A stretch of 64,000 nucleotides of DNA from Echiichthys vipera. Taxonomy: Eukaryota > Chordata > Actinopteri > Perciformes > Trachinidae. This document shows, one piece after another, positions 34,800-47,926 of the stretch. The position numbers and the translations under genes were made by a program. The DNA lies in assembly GCA_963691815.1 (NCBI GenBank), contig OY829648.1:19624193-19688192 (forward strand). Reading direction: 5' to 3'. The stretch's first letter is position 1, and each line of letters begins with the position of its first letter. The notes beneath the pieces were generated by a model. It was not told the DNA's origin. It was given only the letters and a program-made list of their open reading frames with translations, and ran no database searches.

Positions 34800-37700
34800 A
34801 AAACCAACTAAAGGGCAGTGTGGTTAATGTTTGACTGTAGTCACTGAGTAGCAAAATGTTGTTGTGGTGTCAAACTCAATAATAATGGAAACCTCAAACT
34901 CTTCGGTTGTTAGTTAATCTCAACCTCTGACTCACACACCGTTTTTGATGGGCTGGTCGCTTGGCTTGAGACATTCGTTTCATTTTTACTGACTCAAACT
35001 GAAACCAAACAGCCAAAGAGGAACTATATTTGCGCAGCGTGTTGTCCAGTTACAAAGTACAGTAAGATAAAACTAAAACAAACATGAACCCGTATGCCTG
35101 CTTTCATTTGTTTGTGTTTCATATATAGCCCCGAGACTTGTCTGCTTACATCACCGCAGTTTGCGCTGACATGTAGGGATCTGTGATCCGGTGCGTGCAT
35201 GTTCTTCGTTCCAGGCTGCCGTCCTGCACGTATCCTCAAACCTCCTGCTCTCAGCTGACTGAGCTTTGTGTCTGCAGCTCTGTCCAGAATCAGCTGGATG
35301 AGGAAGTTTTCCCTTCTTACTCAGCTGTATCCGGACACAATGTTCGACTTGTAGATGAGGTTGTGTTTGGACGAGGCAGCTTGCATGTCCGCGCTCTGGC
35401 CTCCACTACAATAACAGCTGTTTCCTGTAAGTTGGAATAAATGTTCAGGAGGTTCAGACACTGAAGTGTTTGTGCTAAAATCACCCTCATTTAAATTTGT
35501 GTTGGAAGTCATCACAAAATGTTGTAACTTAATCTTCAGTCAGGATGTTAAGAAACCAGTTTGACAATTCTTCAGAGGTAACTTTGTTCCTTTTTGGCCA
35601 AAATTCAAAATAAGCTTCAATATTATAATTTTCGGTGATTTATGTGATTCGTTTAAGAACGAACAAAATATAGACTGAAGCTATTTGTTCAGATCATCGA
35701 TAGTTTTGGCTTTTACTGTTAATCCATCAAGGCTTATTTGATAAACTGGCTAAGCTGGGTTTGTTCAATTCTATATTACATTTTTAGAAACAAGTCTTAA
35801 AAGTCTTAATATTTCACCGTATTCGGTTCTTCCACATTAACTTTACTAACATATCCAGCGTACACAGTAACTTGGGCATCGCATCTCACGGTTTGTTCAT
35901 TAAAGGACTCCATTACAGGTCCCTGACCAGAGAGAATGACTCCCATACCACCTTGTTCCCATGTTGTTTTTCAAGCCACCTGAGCACACAGTAGAGAAAA
36001 AGAATAAAGGAGACAACAGAACAACTAGCATAATGTTCAAAATAAAGGGAATGATGTTTAACTGCATATAATTATATATAAAAACTGACCTATCGTTATA
36101 TTGATTCCTATTCTGACCGCGCCCAATGACTTTGTTCCTGTCACGTCCGAGTCGTGTGATGAATACTGAAACTGGCTCCCGTCCCATCAGAATCCCACGT
36201 GAATCCTGTAGCTGTTCAACGCTCCACATGTTCACCAGCTCATGTGTCTGTCTGGTATTGGGTGCTGAGCAGGTAGAGTTGAGTGTTTTAGAGCTTTTTT
36301 TTCTGAAAACAGTGAATCAAAACGGAAAGGTTGTGGACCACAGCTAAACAATGAGCTTGAAGTCATTACAGAGCCAGCACTGGAAGCCGCCTCTATCTCT
36401 AAAAGCTCATTGTACGGGACATGCTTGGCACCAAACAGCCGACAGACACCAGCAGAGACGAGCTGCTGACCATAGTGGAGGCTTTAACAGCTAAAGAGAC
36501 GTGTTTGCTTCAGCTGCTGCAGACCAGAGGTGAGTAAGTTTCACATGTTTCAGTCACAAGCAAGTCTCAAGTGACTGTGGTAAGAATCGAGGAAGTCGAG
36601 TCCCTGCTGTAAGTCAAGCAAGAAAAATCAAGTCACATGAAATTCTGATTCTCTACTCAAGTTTCAAGTTAAATCAGGTGGTCAGTGGTCATTCTGTTTT
36701 TTAACATTAAAGTTGTATGTACGAATTGAGATATTTTGTTTCTGGCGTCCCCTTTAGCGATAAGATGTAACTGCAGGCGAGCCTGTTCTTTCAGAGCCTC
36801 CATCTTGTCACGTTCACGGTCACTGTGTGTGTGTATTGACTTTTTTTTTCTCTTTTGTAAACTTTATTGACACACATTTATCTCTCTACTTCCGGTCCGT
36901 CCCCTATATGTTACCCTCTTAAATCCACAAACACACATTCCTATTATACTGTACTTACTAAAAGCCTGACTCAGAAGTGGCAAGTTCCCGATTTCCAATT
37001 ACAAGTGAATGCAGCATAACCAGCAGTGACGAGCTCCACCTGAAGACCAACCGCTGTCAGCAGTGTCAGTAAAATGGCGACCAATTTACATCTAGAGAAG
37101 GAATGACTCCACAGACCGATATTTGAATACCCGGCAAAATGACATGTAGAAGTGCTTTCATTAGTGGGTCGTATGGTCAATCACCATTGTTTTAACTCAC
37201 CGTCTGATAGCTATTAAGTTAAAAGACAAATGGATGAAAATCTTATGTACCAAAGCTTTAACGGAAATTATTGCAACGGGCTTTCACATTAGGCCTCTGC
37301 TGGTCTACAACGTCCTAGTAGGTTGCCAGGTTTGCGTGCATTGCACCAAATCACCCCATCATGCCTCAAAAACAAAAGTCTCAAGTCAAAATCGAGTCGA
37401 TTCTTTTATCAGTGTTAATCAAGCAAATGTGCGACTGGAGTCCCCCTAAGAAACAAACACAGCTCAAAGAGAGTGAATAGTGGACTAAGATACATCAGGT
37501 GGACACACACACGCAACAGGACTCAATCAATGATCATATGGCTCTGTAACTGTTGGATGTGTAAATAACTTTCTAAGGTGAAATGTCAAGGCTGCGGCCA
37601 ACAAATCAGTTCCTGCAGCTTTCGACCGACGCTCCACCAAAGAACCTGCCTTTTGAGAATTAAATACCTCTGTAGACTAAACATTTCTTATTAAATACAT

Positions 37701-38628
37701 TCCACTTCATGTTGGCCTTTAATTGAATATGCGAGTATGTCAAAGTTCAAATATGTTGATTTCCGTGATCTCCCTTGATGTGTTTTGGACTTTTAAAAGA
37801 TAATAACATAAACATTTCACTTATGCATTTCTGTATCTGTGACTTGAGCGAGGTGGATAACGCTGAGGGGCAACTACCTGATAACAATGTTGCTAAACGT
37901 CAGACTAACTACGTTTATCTGCACCTTATAAACCTCAACACATCACACTCTGACAAGTCAAAATAGTTTTCATCCTCCAACATCCAGAAACATTCCTCAC
38001 CTCCAGGGCACTTCTACTGATTAACAACAAACACAACACGTCCCATCACATCTGCACATGTACAGTACATGAGCTTCCACACAGAGGATGGTGGGGGTAG
38101 AGTGTGTTTTTAGGCACCAGTGGGTTAGTGTGTGAAAGGTGAGGGTGTTGTCACGTGTCTGGTGTGTTGCATCAGCCACTCAGGCAGAAGATATCCCACC
38201 GACTGTTTAGGATCAGACACGCTCAGCTGGGGGGCGAGACCGATGCGCCGGGAGCCCAGAGCAACGAAAACATCCAGAAGTGCTGCAGCTGGATCAGAAC
38301 TTATTTTTAACTTTTTGTCATGATCTTCAACCTCCAGTGTTTGAAATCTTTATCAGTAACTTTAAAAAACAAACACAGCCTGTTCACAGAAACACGAGAG
38401 GAGGAAAAAAATAACCATGGACAGAAAACATAAAATTATCTTTTTTTTTCAGAGGTAAAAACCATCCTGTCTGTTCCCCAGTACGTGCCTTTTTGATCTG
38501 TAAAACTTCAGTTTCACTGAAAAGCAATTTTTGCTTGTTGGAAAGGTGACTTTGTCCACTGATCACATTTTATTAGTTATTTATAGTTTTCCACCAGTTT
38601 TCCACCCTCAACAGAATACAGTCTAGAG
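34800..38628. other. Intergenic region, no supported gene
   Basis: The open frame at 35183-35440 (plus) has no recognised homologue. The piece at 36400-36535 ('caccaaacagccgacagaca', 'cagctaaagagacg') is a copy of an interspersed repeat also seen near 46.0 and 55.5 kb. The rest is AT-rich with no exon-like segments. Confidence 0.5.
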
Positions 38629-38969
38629 CAGTGTTTCTCAAATGGGGGTACACGTAAACCTGGAGGTACTTTGGAGTATTGCAGGGCGTACATGAGATTA
38701 AAAAACATATATTCATTTAAAAATATTACTCCTGCCTGTTTCTAATCCCCCATTTCATATTCAGCATTCCTGTTTTAACTGCCGTAAACCGTCGCAACAA
38801 ACGCAATCACAATTTATGTTGAAACGTAGCAAGTGTTTGCATTTTAAAGGCTTTCTGAAGCCTTTCTTTCTACCAAAACAGTTTTTTCATTGTCATCAGG
38901 TACTTGGCTTATAAAAAAAATATATATTTCAAAGGGGGCACATTATTGAAAAAAGTTCGAGAACCACTG
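38629..38969. mobile_element. hAT-type MITE
   Basis: A 341-bp element starting cagtgtttctcaaatggggg and ending gttcgagaaccactg, i.e. short inverted ends. It is flanked by gtctagag (38621-38628) and gtctagtg (38970-38977), a 7-of-8 match to an 8-bp target duplication as hAT transposases make. It has no coding capacity. A second copy lies at about 58800. Confidence 0.8.
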
Positions 38970-38977
38970 GTCTAGTG

Positions 38978-41001
38978 TACGAAGCTTGGTTTGAGATCGT
39001 GTTGATTCCTTTGCGAGTGCATTCCCATAAACGTGTTTATTGATTGAATTAGTTTTTACCTTTTACAGATTAGTTTATGTCAGTGTTGGCATGCACTATT
39101 AATGCAGATTAAAAGAGTTGGTTGATATATTGAGAGTTATATGAGAAGATCGACACCACTCTCACATCTGTGGAGCCTCATATGAACTCCAGACGATATC
39201 TGACGAATCAGGTCCGGAGAGTTTCCCTTTCCCTCTGAGAATGTCCGTGTCAGAAGCGTTCTCACTTACTGGAAATACTTTTGTTTAGGTGAAGGGTGGC
39301 TGCAGCGACGTAACCAGTCCGTAAGTTTTGTCACAAACAACCGAGTCTCTTTCTGTTCCTCTTTCTGTTTCCTGTCTGAAGATTGCAGCATCAGTCCTTT
39401 CCCACAGAAGTTCCTGAATCTCGTTGTCTTTCCAGTCAATATCGTTGGTGTCTTTGTATAGATTTCACTTCTTCTCCCCTCTCATGATGTTTGTTTCCTT
39501 CCGGTTTCATGCAAGGCTAACTGTTTCTCCGTGTTTCCAGTCTCTGGGCTCATCTAAAGCTAACCCGTTGCTGGCTGTGGTTTCATACAGTATTTACCAT
39601 ACAGACACAAGAGTGGTATCAATACTCTCATCTAACTTCACCCAGAAAGGGAAGTTAGTCCCTTTAACCAAATGTAGCTATAAACAAGTCAAAGAATCTT
39701 TTACATTTTTATTTACTTGAATTTGGAAACTGTTACGTCTAATTCCAGTCAGTGCTGTCAATTTTCTATTTCTATTTTCAACCAAAGCACACAGAAATCC
39801 TATGAAAATACCAGTGTCATACTAATTCATTTGTTCATGAACTTATTTGAAACAGTAAATATAAGTTTCGGAGAACAGGAGTAAGTTAAGTTCATTTGGC
39901 AGAAAAGAAAAGTGTGTGAAAGGTAACGCTCGTGTCCAGCCTCATCTGAAGTCATGGGGGATTTATAAAAAGCAGCTGTTATTTACATTCAAAGGTTCAT
40001 TCCCTGTTCATTCACTTGCATCACAGCGACCTTTTACCCAGATTCCCCTCTCACAGCATCTGTATCCTGGCTTTTTACAATCTGACTCTCCACCGTGCAC
40101 TTTAACCCAGAAAGCCACGCCGTTTCCCCGAGGCATCCACTCCCTGATCAAAGCGTGTAACAGAGGCGAAGGCATTTAGTCAGAGGTGGGCTGTGGAAAT
40201 ACCTTTCCTGTTTTCAGAGAGTTAATGACGTCTGATGGCTACTGGGAAACACTGAATGTATGGTTTTATACTAATTAAATCAGCGCCTGAAGCAGAAAAT
40301 CAATACTTGAGGTTCATCCTGGGTCTTTTATTGTGTTGATTTGTCAGTTAAATTAAAAAGTACCATACGAATCATTTTTCTTTTCTTAATTTTTAAGCAA
40401 ATGGATCATTTTTCATGTAATTTATGTACATTTTTGGCTGCGATGATGTCAAGATGGTCCCCCACTTTAATGCAGACAAACTATTGGCATGAAACCTCAC
40501 TCAGACATTCATGATCCCCAGAGGATGAATCCTACTGACTTTAGTGATCCTCTGACCAGCAGGTCAAAGTTTCAGGTATCCTGTGAAATTTACTAATATC
40601 TGCTAGATTAATTGGAACAAAATGTTGTAAAATCATGGTCTCCTGATAATGGCTGTTCATTTTTCAAATGCTGTTATTTTGAGATCACGATAATCTGGAG
40701 ATGACCAACGTGTTATCACAACAAAACAGTTTTTAGGGTCTTCTCTAATCAGAAGTGCTGTCATGCGTGATGAGAGGAAACAGCTTTTTGTTTCTTGTGA
40801 TAACAAAAAAATTATCTCTACAAAAAATATTTAGTTTGTGATAACACCATTGGAAATAGTTGTATCAGCTTTCTTATCATTTAATTACCTTTATCTGCTA
40901 AGCATCAGAAAACTAAAGGTGTTGTTGACAGGGAACGCGTTAATAGTTTTATTGGGCGATACGACCAAAATCCTGATATACTGTAGATCCTGATAACGAA
41001 A
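38978..41001. other. Intergenic region, no supported gene
   Basis: AT-rich DNA. Repeat-like pieces at 40490-40570 and 40670-40870 (runs of gagatcacgataa and tgataacaaa also seen near 58.1 kb). The ORFs at 39424-39720 and 39916-40179 show no homology. Confidence 0.5.
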
Positions 41002-41003
41002 TA

Positions 41004-42121
41004 CACTACTGTGAAAAAAGTCAACATGCAGTGACTGAACAGAAGAGAAATGTACATCAAATCAATATTTGGTGTGACCACCCTTTGCCTTTAAAACAGC
41101 ATCAATTCCTCTAGGTTCACTCACACAGTTTTTGAAGGAACTCGGCTCGTCGGTTGTTCCAAACATCTTGGAGAACTAACCACAGATCTTCTGTGGATGT
41201 AGACTTCCTAAAGTCCTTCTGTCTCTTCATGTGATCCCAGACTGACTGGAAATCAGGGCTCTGTGGAGCCAGACCATCACTTCCAGGACTGTTCTCCTTT
41301 ACGCTGAAGGTAGTTTCTTAATGACTTTGGCTGTATGTTTGGGCTCGTTGTCCTGCTGCAGAATACATTCGGGGCCAATCCCACGCCTCCCTGATGGTGT
41401 TGCATGATGGATAAGGATCTGCTTGTATTTCTCAGCAGTGAGGACACCATTAATCCTGACCAAAACTCCAACTCCATTTGCAGAAATGAAGCCCCAAACT
41501 TGCATGAACCTCCACTGTGCTTCACTGTTTCCTGCAGACACTAATTGTCATACTCTCGAGTCCTTCTGCAAAAAACTGCCTTCTACTACAGCCAAATATT
41601 TTAAACTTGGATCAGTCCAGAGACCATGCTGCTATTTTTCTGTACCCCAGTTCCTTTGTTGTTTTCGTGGCCTTGTTTCAACATAGGAGGTTTGGCTTTT
41701 TTGGCTGCAACTCTTCCATGAAGACCACTTCTGTCCAGACTCCTCATGACAGTAGATGGGTGAACCTGGGTCTCACTGGTTTCTGACAGTTCTGATCTGA
41801 TGGCACCGCTGCACATCTTTAGATTTTGAATGGGAATAAGCATGATGTGCCCTTCATCTTCTGCACTCAGTTTCCTTGGCCGATCACTGCGACTACGATC
41901 CTCAAGGATGCCCGTTTCTTTGTTCTTCTTCGAAAGCGCTTGAACAGCACATCCTGAAACACAGTCTGCTTTGAAATCTGTGTTTGGAGAGACTTTGCTG
42001 ATTGGGTATAACTACCATGTATCTTGTTGCTGTGCTCAGTCGTGCCATGATGTATGACCTGTGACGTGAAACTGTCTTACACAACCCCACTTCAGTAGCC
42101 TTAAACTTTTGCACAGTAGTG
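41004..42121 (-). mobile_element. Decayed Tc1-like transposon
   Basis: Inverted ends cactactgtgaaaaaagt (left) and, complemented, cactactgtgcaaaagttt (right), each next to TA (41002-41003 and 42122-42123). Minus-strand frames hold transposase pieces: the start with LSTATRY and a helix-turn-helix region (42129-41902, 41843-41601) and the catalytic part with GPECILQQDNEPKHTAK (41541-41299). The coding region is split among frames, so no functional transposase is made. At 1118 bp it is shorter than the usual 1.3-1.6 kb, so internal sequence has been lost. Confidence 0.9.
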
Positions 42122-42525
42122 TATATCATAGCATGTTTTCCTGTAACTATATAAAATAGTCTCTACGTAATAACCAAATGATAAGTCCTAGTTCTGTATA
42201 AAATAAATACGGGACATGAAGTACTTTACTTAATCAAGAACCTTAGTGCAAAATGAACATAACTTGCAACTATCGAACATGAACCTTCATCCAAATAACG
42301 TTGGCCTAAACATTGCCATAACGACATTAACAACATAAAAAAATATATACATTATTATATTGCTTTAACAATACAAACATGACAAGTTGTTTGTAGACTG
42401 ACACCAATTTAAAACCCTGCCAGTTTTCTGACCTCTTTACCAATGACGTAAAGTGGGTGTGAATGTTAGACTGTTGTTTCGGAAAAAGTTACAAAGTTGT
42501 TGTTTGCAAAGGTGTGTGTGGAGGA

Positions 42526-42545
42526 GGGGGGGGGGGGGGGGGGGG
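42526..42545. repeat. Homopolymer run of 20 G
   Basis: Twenty consecutive G preceded by GGAGGA. It can form a quadruplex, or it may be a length error in sequencing. Confidence 0.9.
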
Positions 42546-43554
42546 TTTCCAGCATGTCAGTTGAGGCATCCTGACACGTTTAGTCTTGTTTAGACTATCT
42601 TCAGCAGTTCGTGCAACTCGGACAGCTCTGTTGATGCTGAAGAGGCAGCTGGATTTTGAGCTTCTGTTCCACAATCAAACAAACTGAAGGCTGTTTGAGA
42701 CCAGAGGTTTATATTTTCATGATGTCTCCCTGTGTGATGTCTTTCCCTTACATCCTGTGTAGATTAATGCACTAGACGTCCTCTAGCTTACAGGTTCACG
42801 TTGTTGTGAAGTAATTACAGTTCACCTAAGCTCAACCTAAACGTTATGTAACTCTTGACTCTTACCTTTGTCCGCAACATGAATATATAACGGTTTCGTT
42901 TGCATTGATAAACTGACATTACCACATTTTAAAAAAATCCATACTGGTTGTGCACCTGACAATCTGTCTGAACACATGTGTAAAGGTATTGCATGAAATA
43001 TAAATAACTCTACAACCTCTGCTCCTCTTCTGAAAATAAAAACCCTGGTTGACCTTTTCTTCTTGTGGTATTAACCTCTGCTTCAGGCCCGATATTAACT
43101 CACGTGGAGCTTCACGGGTTCACTGCACGCAGCATCACTTTACGCTCTGCTTGGGCCTGACCTCCACTGTGAGAGGGTCAAATCACTTTTCTTACACAGT
43201 TCACCTTTTACCTAGAAACTGGGAACAAAGCCTGAGGCGTGTGAAAATAAGGAGGGAGGAAAAAGTATGTTATTTGTAACAACAGGTGCAGATGGATTTC
43301 TGAACGATGATTGTGGTCTTTCACTCAGTTAATTATCTTTTCATTATTGTTTTATAGTTTTTATGTTGTTTTGAGATTAATCTTTGAATTATGACAACAA
43401 TCTAGTTGAAATGAAGCTAAACGTCCTCCAGACAGCGTTTATGAGATGGAGGTGCAGTATTTTCTTTTATGTTTGGGTTTTGAATGTTGGACAGACAAAC
43501 AGTTTGTCATCTCTGGGACAGCATGTTGGAAATACTTCATATACACTACAGTGC

Positions 43555-43660
43555 AGGGCGTGACACTAACCTTTATGCTCACCGGCCACTGTGGCTAGTG
43601 GTTTTCAAAAGTTACTAGCCACTCAGCATTTTCACTAGCCACACATTTGTATATATATAG
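43555..43660. repeat. Interspersed repeat fragment
   Basis: 'gcagggcgtgacactaacct' followed by repeated 'actagccac' and 'tggctagtgg' units, giving local dyads. It resembles the left end of a known class of fish DNA elements; no right end was found. Confidence 0.4.
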
Positions 43661-46034
43661 TTCAGTATATTAAGAAAAAAATACCCTATATAAAGGGCAG
43701 CTTCTTATCATATCGAAAAAAAAATGGTGCAGGGATGTAGAAGATTAATTAGAAAGATCGACTAAAACATGGCAAGATGAATACTGTCTGTTTAAATACA
43801 GCATTTATTAACAACATGATTTATCTATAACAGCAATAAACACTCACACTATAATGCATTTCAAGTACAAACAATTCATAAAACATAGAACATAAATATT
43901 TTAAATTGAAAGCCTTAGTAATTACTCTATATACAGGATATTGAAGCAGCAATCACGTGCAGGTGCATCTCAAAACATTAGACCATCGTGACCTTTCCCC
44001 CGTATATTAGATGAGTTACTGAATCTTGAAACTTAAAACTTGTTCTTTTACAGTTTCAAATTTGAAGTTTGTTTTACAAATCACAAACAAAACCCCTTTT
44101 GCTTTTTCCCCGCCCTAAGAAAATACAATCTGCGCAGTACTTTGTTTTCCTTACACATTCATACGTTAGACACTCTCTACCTGCCTTCCACTTTGTCATT
44201 GTATCACTTCGCCAACAGTTTATTAACTCAGATGCCCTTTGAGAAGACTACAATCAAATCCAACCGGCCAAAGTGGCTCATAGGAGCAACTGTGTAACCC
44301 ACCACAGCTGAAGTTCACCAGCATTTGGCGGGTGGGCGGGTGTTAATGTCAAGCCCTGCTGCAGTAGATGATTATTAGAATAATAGAAACAATACTTGAT
44401 AATGAAAATAATTGTTAATACGTTCTGAGTGCTTACACTTGTTTTTCTGAAGCCAAACAAACTCACAAAAGTGTTTATGACCTCTTCCTGTTTGGCCTTG
44501 CAGACTCTCCTTGAGGCCCGCAGTAAAGAAAACATGTTTTGCTGCCAGCGTCTCTGGACTTTGATCGTCCTCGGTGAACGTGACAGACAGGTATCCTCCT
44601 ATTCATCCTGTCATTACCACTCGTTGCTCAGCGGGGAAATGGCTTTTTGTTCTGATAAAGAGCTGCGGGTGTTTGGCCTGCAACTCTGTTTTTCCTCTCC
44701 GGTCGGTCGCTCACTGTGTACAAAGGTTTCTACAGGTTTCCACGACCAAATGATAGAAGTGAAGGGTCAACGACTCACAAACAAAGGTGTAAGATGTCAC
44801 CTGTGAGCAGAGAGTACTGTAAATATTCAGAGGGCATCTATACACCGACTTTATAAAGACAAACCACGAATAAGTTGATTTAGTCCAAAGATGTTTTAAA
44901 TATATATAAATGATCCAGTAATGGGGGGTTGAATTTCATTACATGGGTTTTTATTTACTATTGAAGTAATGAGACACATTTTGATTAACTGTTTAGACTC
45001 TATCTGTTAATGTAAGAGTAGCTGTTTTTTTCTCAATGTCGCGCTTAAAATATAAAAAATATTGATGATTTTAGGATGTAAATGTGCTTTATAAGAGATG
45101 ATAATCTTATTTGGAGCTTTCTAAATGTTTTTTAGTGCTATCCTTTCATTTGTATCATAGTGTTTGACATGAGTTATTAGATGTGTGTAATATTTTCATC
45201 GAAGTGTTATATAAATTCATATTTTTTACAGGGTGGACAGCAGGAAGATCAGCTGTTGCTACAGTAGTTGTGGCTCTAAAGCGACAATAAGCAATTCCTC
45301 TAGTTTCTGTCATACAAGTTTTAAATAAAATATTCTTTTTAAAACTACACAAGTCAATTTTTCTGTATAGACGTCAGATCAAATTACTTATTACAAATGA
45401 TATTTAATGGCAGATCACATAAGTAATCTCGGCTGTGTCCCTCCCTTTACAGAGATTAATATTGTCTTTAACACCTCGGTTTTTTTTTTACTACCACCAA
45501 CTGTTTGGGTTCAGTCTCACGGCTCTCATCGGGCTGGCAGTTGTTTTTGGCTGGACCTTATAAACGCCAAAGTCCCCGAGCGATGAAGTTACGCCCTTGT
45601 TTGGAGCAAGTGATGACGGAGAGTTTCGTCACTGACCATTACTCATTCAAAACGAATCGACGCAATCCGGCTGATCAGTCTGACGTAACACCCTTTCAAA
45701 ATACAATTTCCGGGTCCAAACGCTCCATTGAAAATAAAACGGACACAACGGCCGAACATGTGAACAATTGTGATCACCTCTTTTGTCAGACATCTTTTTC
45801 ATCCATAAGAAACAGGTGTGTGTATTCATGGCAATATGTGGTCCTGGAGACACCGACTGTGACGGAGATGTGTACACATGAGGAAAAGAAAAATCATCTT
45901 TAAAATAAATCCTGAAGACGACAGATGAACATTTAATGCTGATGATCCCTGTAACAATTTGGCCACACTTAAACACGATAACATACAAAGTCCAGCCTGG
46001 ACTTCGTCTTGTTAGTGAATTACATTGTTTATGA

Positions 46035-46255
46035 AATAAACCAACTGCTGCTGAGATGTTCCCTCAAGAGTTGGAGGGGTTTAAAACGGAGCGTTATGTG
46101 GCCAGAAACACAACTCTGAATGAAAACTAGTGTTGCTCTGTGTCTTTAAATGTGTATTTAGTGTCTGTTTGTTACCATTCACTCTATGATGTGATGTCAG
46201 TGTTTAAAGTTTGTGTTGCTGCCCCCTAGTGGCCGAAAACATTGATTACTGCTGC
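46035..46255 (+). repeat. Interspersed repeat, copy of family at 36.4 and 55.5 kb
   Basis: 'gatgttccctcaagagttgg', 'taaaacggag' and 'gctgccccctagtggcc' match the pattern at 55585-55635 ('atgtttccctctggagtt', 'taaaacggag'). No coding capacity. Confidence 0.5.
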
Positions 46256-47893
46256 TTTTTTGCATCCTAATCACATCCATCCTCCATGGATGCGATTTCC
46301 AAAAATCCATATAAAAATATTTACTATAACTAGAAAGTACTGGTCATGCAAACCGTGTTGAGTTAGCATAGAGCGGCCAGAGTGATTGTTTCCTGGCTTT
46401 GTCTGTGTTTCACTCTTGAATAAAAACCATCTCACTCATGGAAGTAATGACTCACGCTCAGAGTGATGCTGCCAGCTCTCCATGAAGGAGGCCGCCCTCT
46501 TTACTCCTGGGTGTTCAGATCCCTTTGGTGCATGTGGGGGAACATTCATGACGGTAATTGCCAAAAAAAACTTTATAATGTGATAAGAGGAGAACATTTC
46601 AGGGTGTAGGTGTTATATTAGTCTTATATCTGATCTGTGATGTCGATGAACAATAACTTCACACCCTCGTCGTACTCAAAGGGCTTCTTATTAAAATGGC
46701 CTCCAGTGAGATGAAGTCACTTCGCTAAAACGACCGATAAGTAGAAAGAAAAAGTCTCATTTTCACTCTAAGCAAGTATTATTTATTTTCAGTGTACAAT
46801 CTCAGTTCAAGGTTCAGTTTTATTGTCAGTGTACAATACAGGATTTGTACGATGAGATGCAGTTGTAGGCTCCTCCGCGCTAAAAACACAGAAAATGTAT
46901 GAACAGAAATTCAGATATTTTAAATTAGAATAGAACAAAACAATAAAATAGGCAATAAAGTAGAACCAGCACTTTTAAAGTTATTAAATCTTAATAATAT
47001 GACTGTCAATTTCACTTATTTCTTTTATTTTAAAAGTCAAGTTTAAGGTGGCATTTGGCTGAGGGCAGTACAGTCAGGTTTGGGAGGCTGAGGGTGTGTT
47101 CATGCCTGTTGGGTGTGAGTGTGAGCTTCTGGCGGAGCGGAGGTCAGGCTGTTCTGTAGGAAAGAGAAGCCATTCGATGTGTCAAAGCTTCCTCCATCTG
47201 CACGCTCCATCAGAAAACTCTCCTCGCTCAGGCTGTACTGTAGGAGAACTTTTAGCTTTCAAACAGCAGCAGACCAGGGGGCGAAATGTAAAACTACAAA
47301 GTAAAAATCAAACTTTCCCCTGTAAAAGTATTCAGGAGTTTATTTACTTTAGTAGGTCTAAACTACTAATAATGGACTGTTTCAGTGCTTTATTATTATT
47401 ATTATTATCTGCTAATAAATGAGAGAAACTAAATCTAAAACATTAATGCATGTGCTCTTTTGCATTTAAATGCTGCAAAAAACATGTTGACTTGATCTAT
47501 TTAAAAATGCTCGGGATTTAAATATTTTTTGTTTTTTGCTACTGTTTTTATATTATCTTTAAATGTATTTGTCTCCTCCTTAAACATTTACAGTTGCATT
47601 TGTGACCTCTGGCCTCTTGGGGCAGCAGAACAAGCCGTAACCACAGCTACTGACATAATGAAGTCATTATAGCAAACAGTTGCTTATTTACACATCCAGC
47701 AGTTACAGAACAAACAGAATCATAAATGTGAAGCTTTGTTTCTGGCCTCTTTATTATTTCTTCTCTTAGTTGTTTCTGCCAACATCTCCAGCAGCTCCTG
47801 AGGGAAACATCTGTCTCTTTACCATCACTCCTCCTGCCCTGTGTTGCTGCTTGTTGTGTTTTCAAAACGTCATGTTGACTGTTGTTTCTGCTG

Positions 47894-47894
<1 letters not shown>

Positions 47895-47924
<30 letters not shown>
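47895..47924. repeat. Hexamer tandem repeat (gtcgtg)5
   Basis: Five perfect copies of gtcgtg. It gives Arg-Pro or Val runs in the frames that cross it, which are not evidence of a protein. Confidence 0.95.

Positions 47925-47926
<2 letters not shown>

Noticed and set aside
44429..44806. 125-codon plus-strand ORF as a gene
   Set aside because: No domain, no splice or promoter context and no recognisable homologue; the length is within chance for 64 kb in six frames.
45505..45903. 132-codon plus-strand ORF as a gene
   Set aside because: The composition is not protein-like and its start resembles part of an interspersed repeat also seen near 55.5 kb.
47895..47924. CRISPR-like array or coding repeat
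   Set aside because: These are simple hexamers without spacers in a vertebrate genome; no array of any kind was seen in the window.
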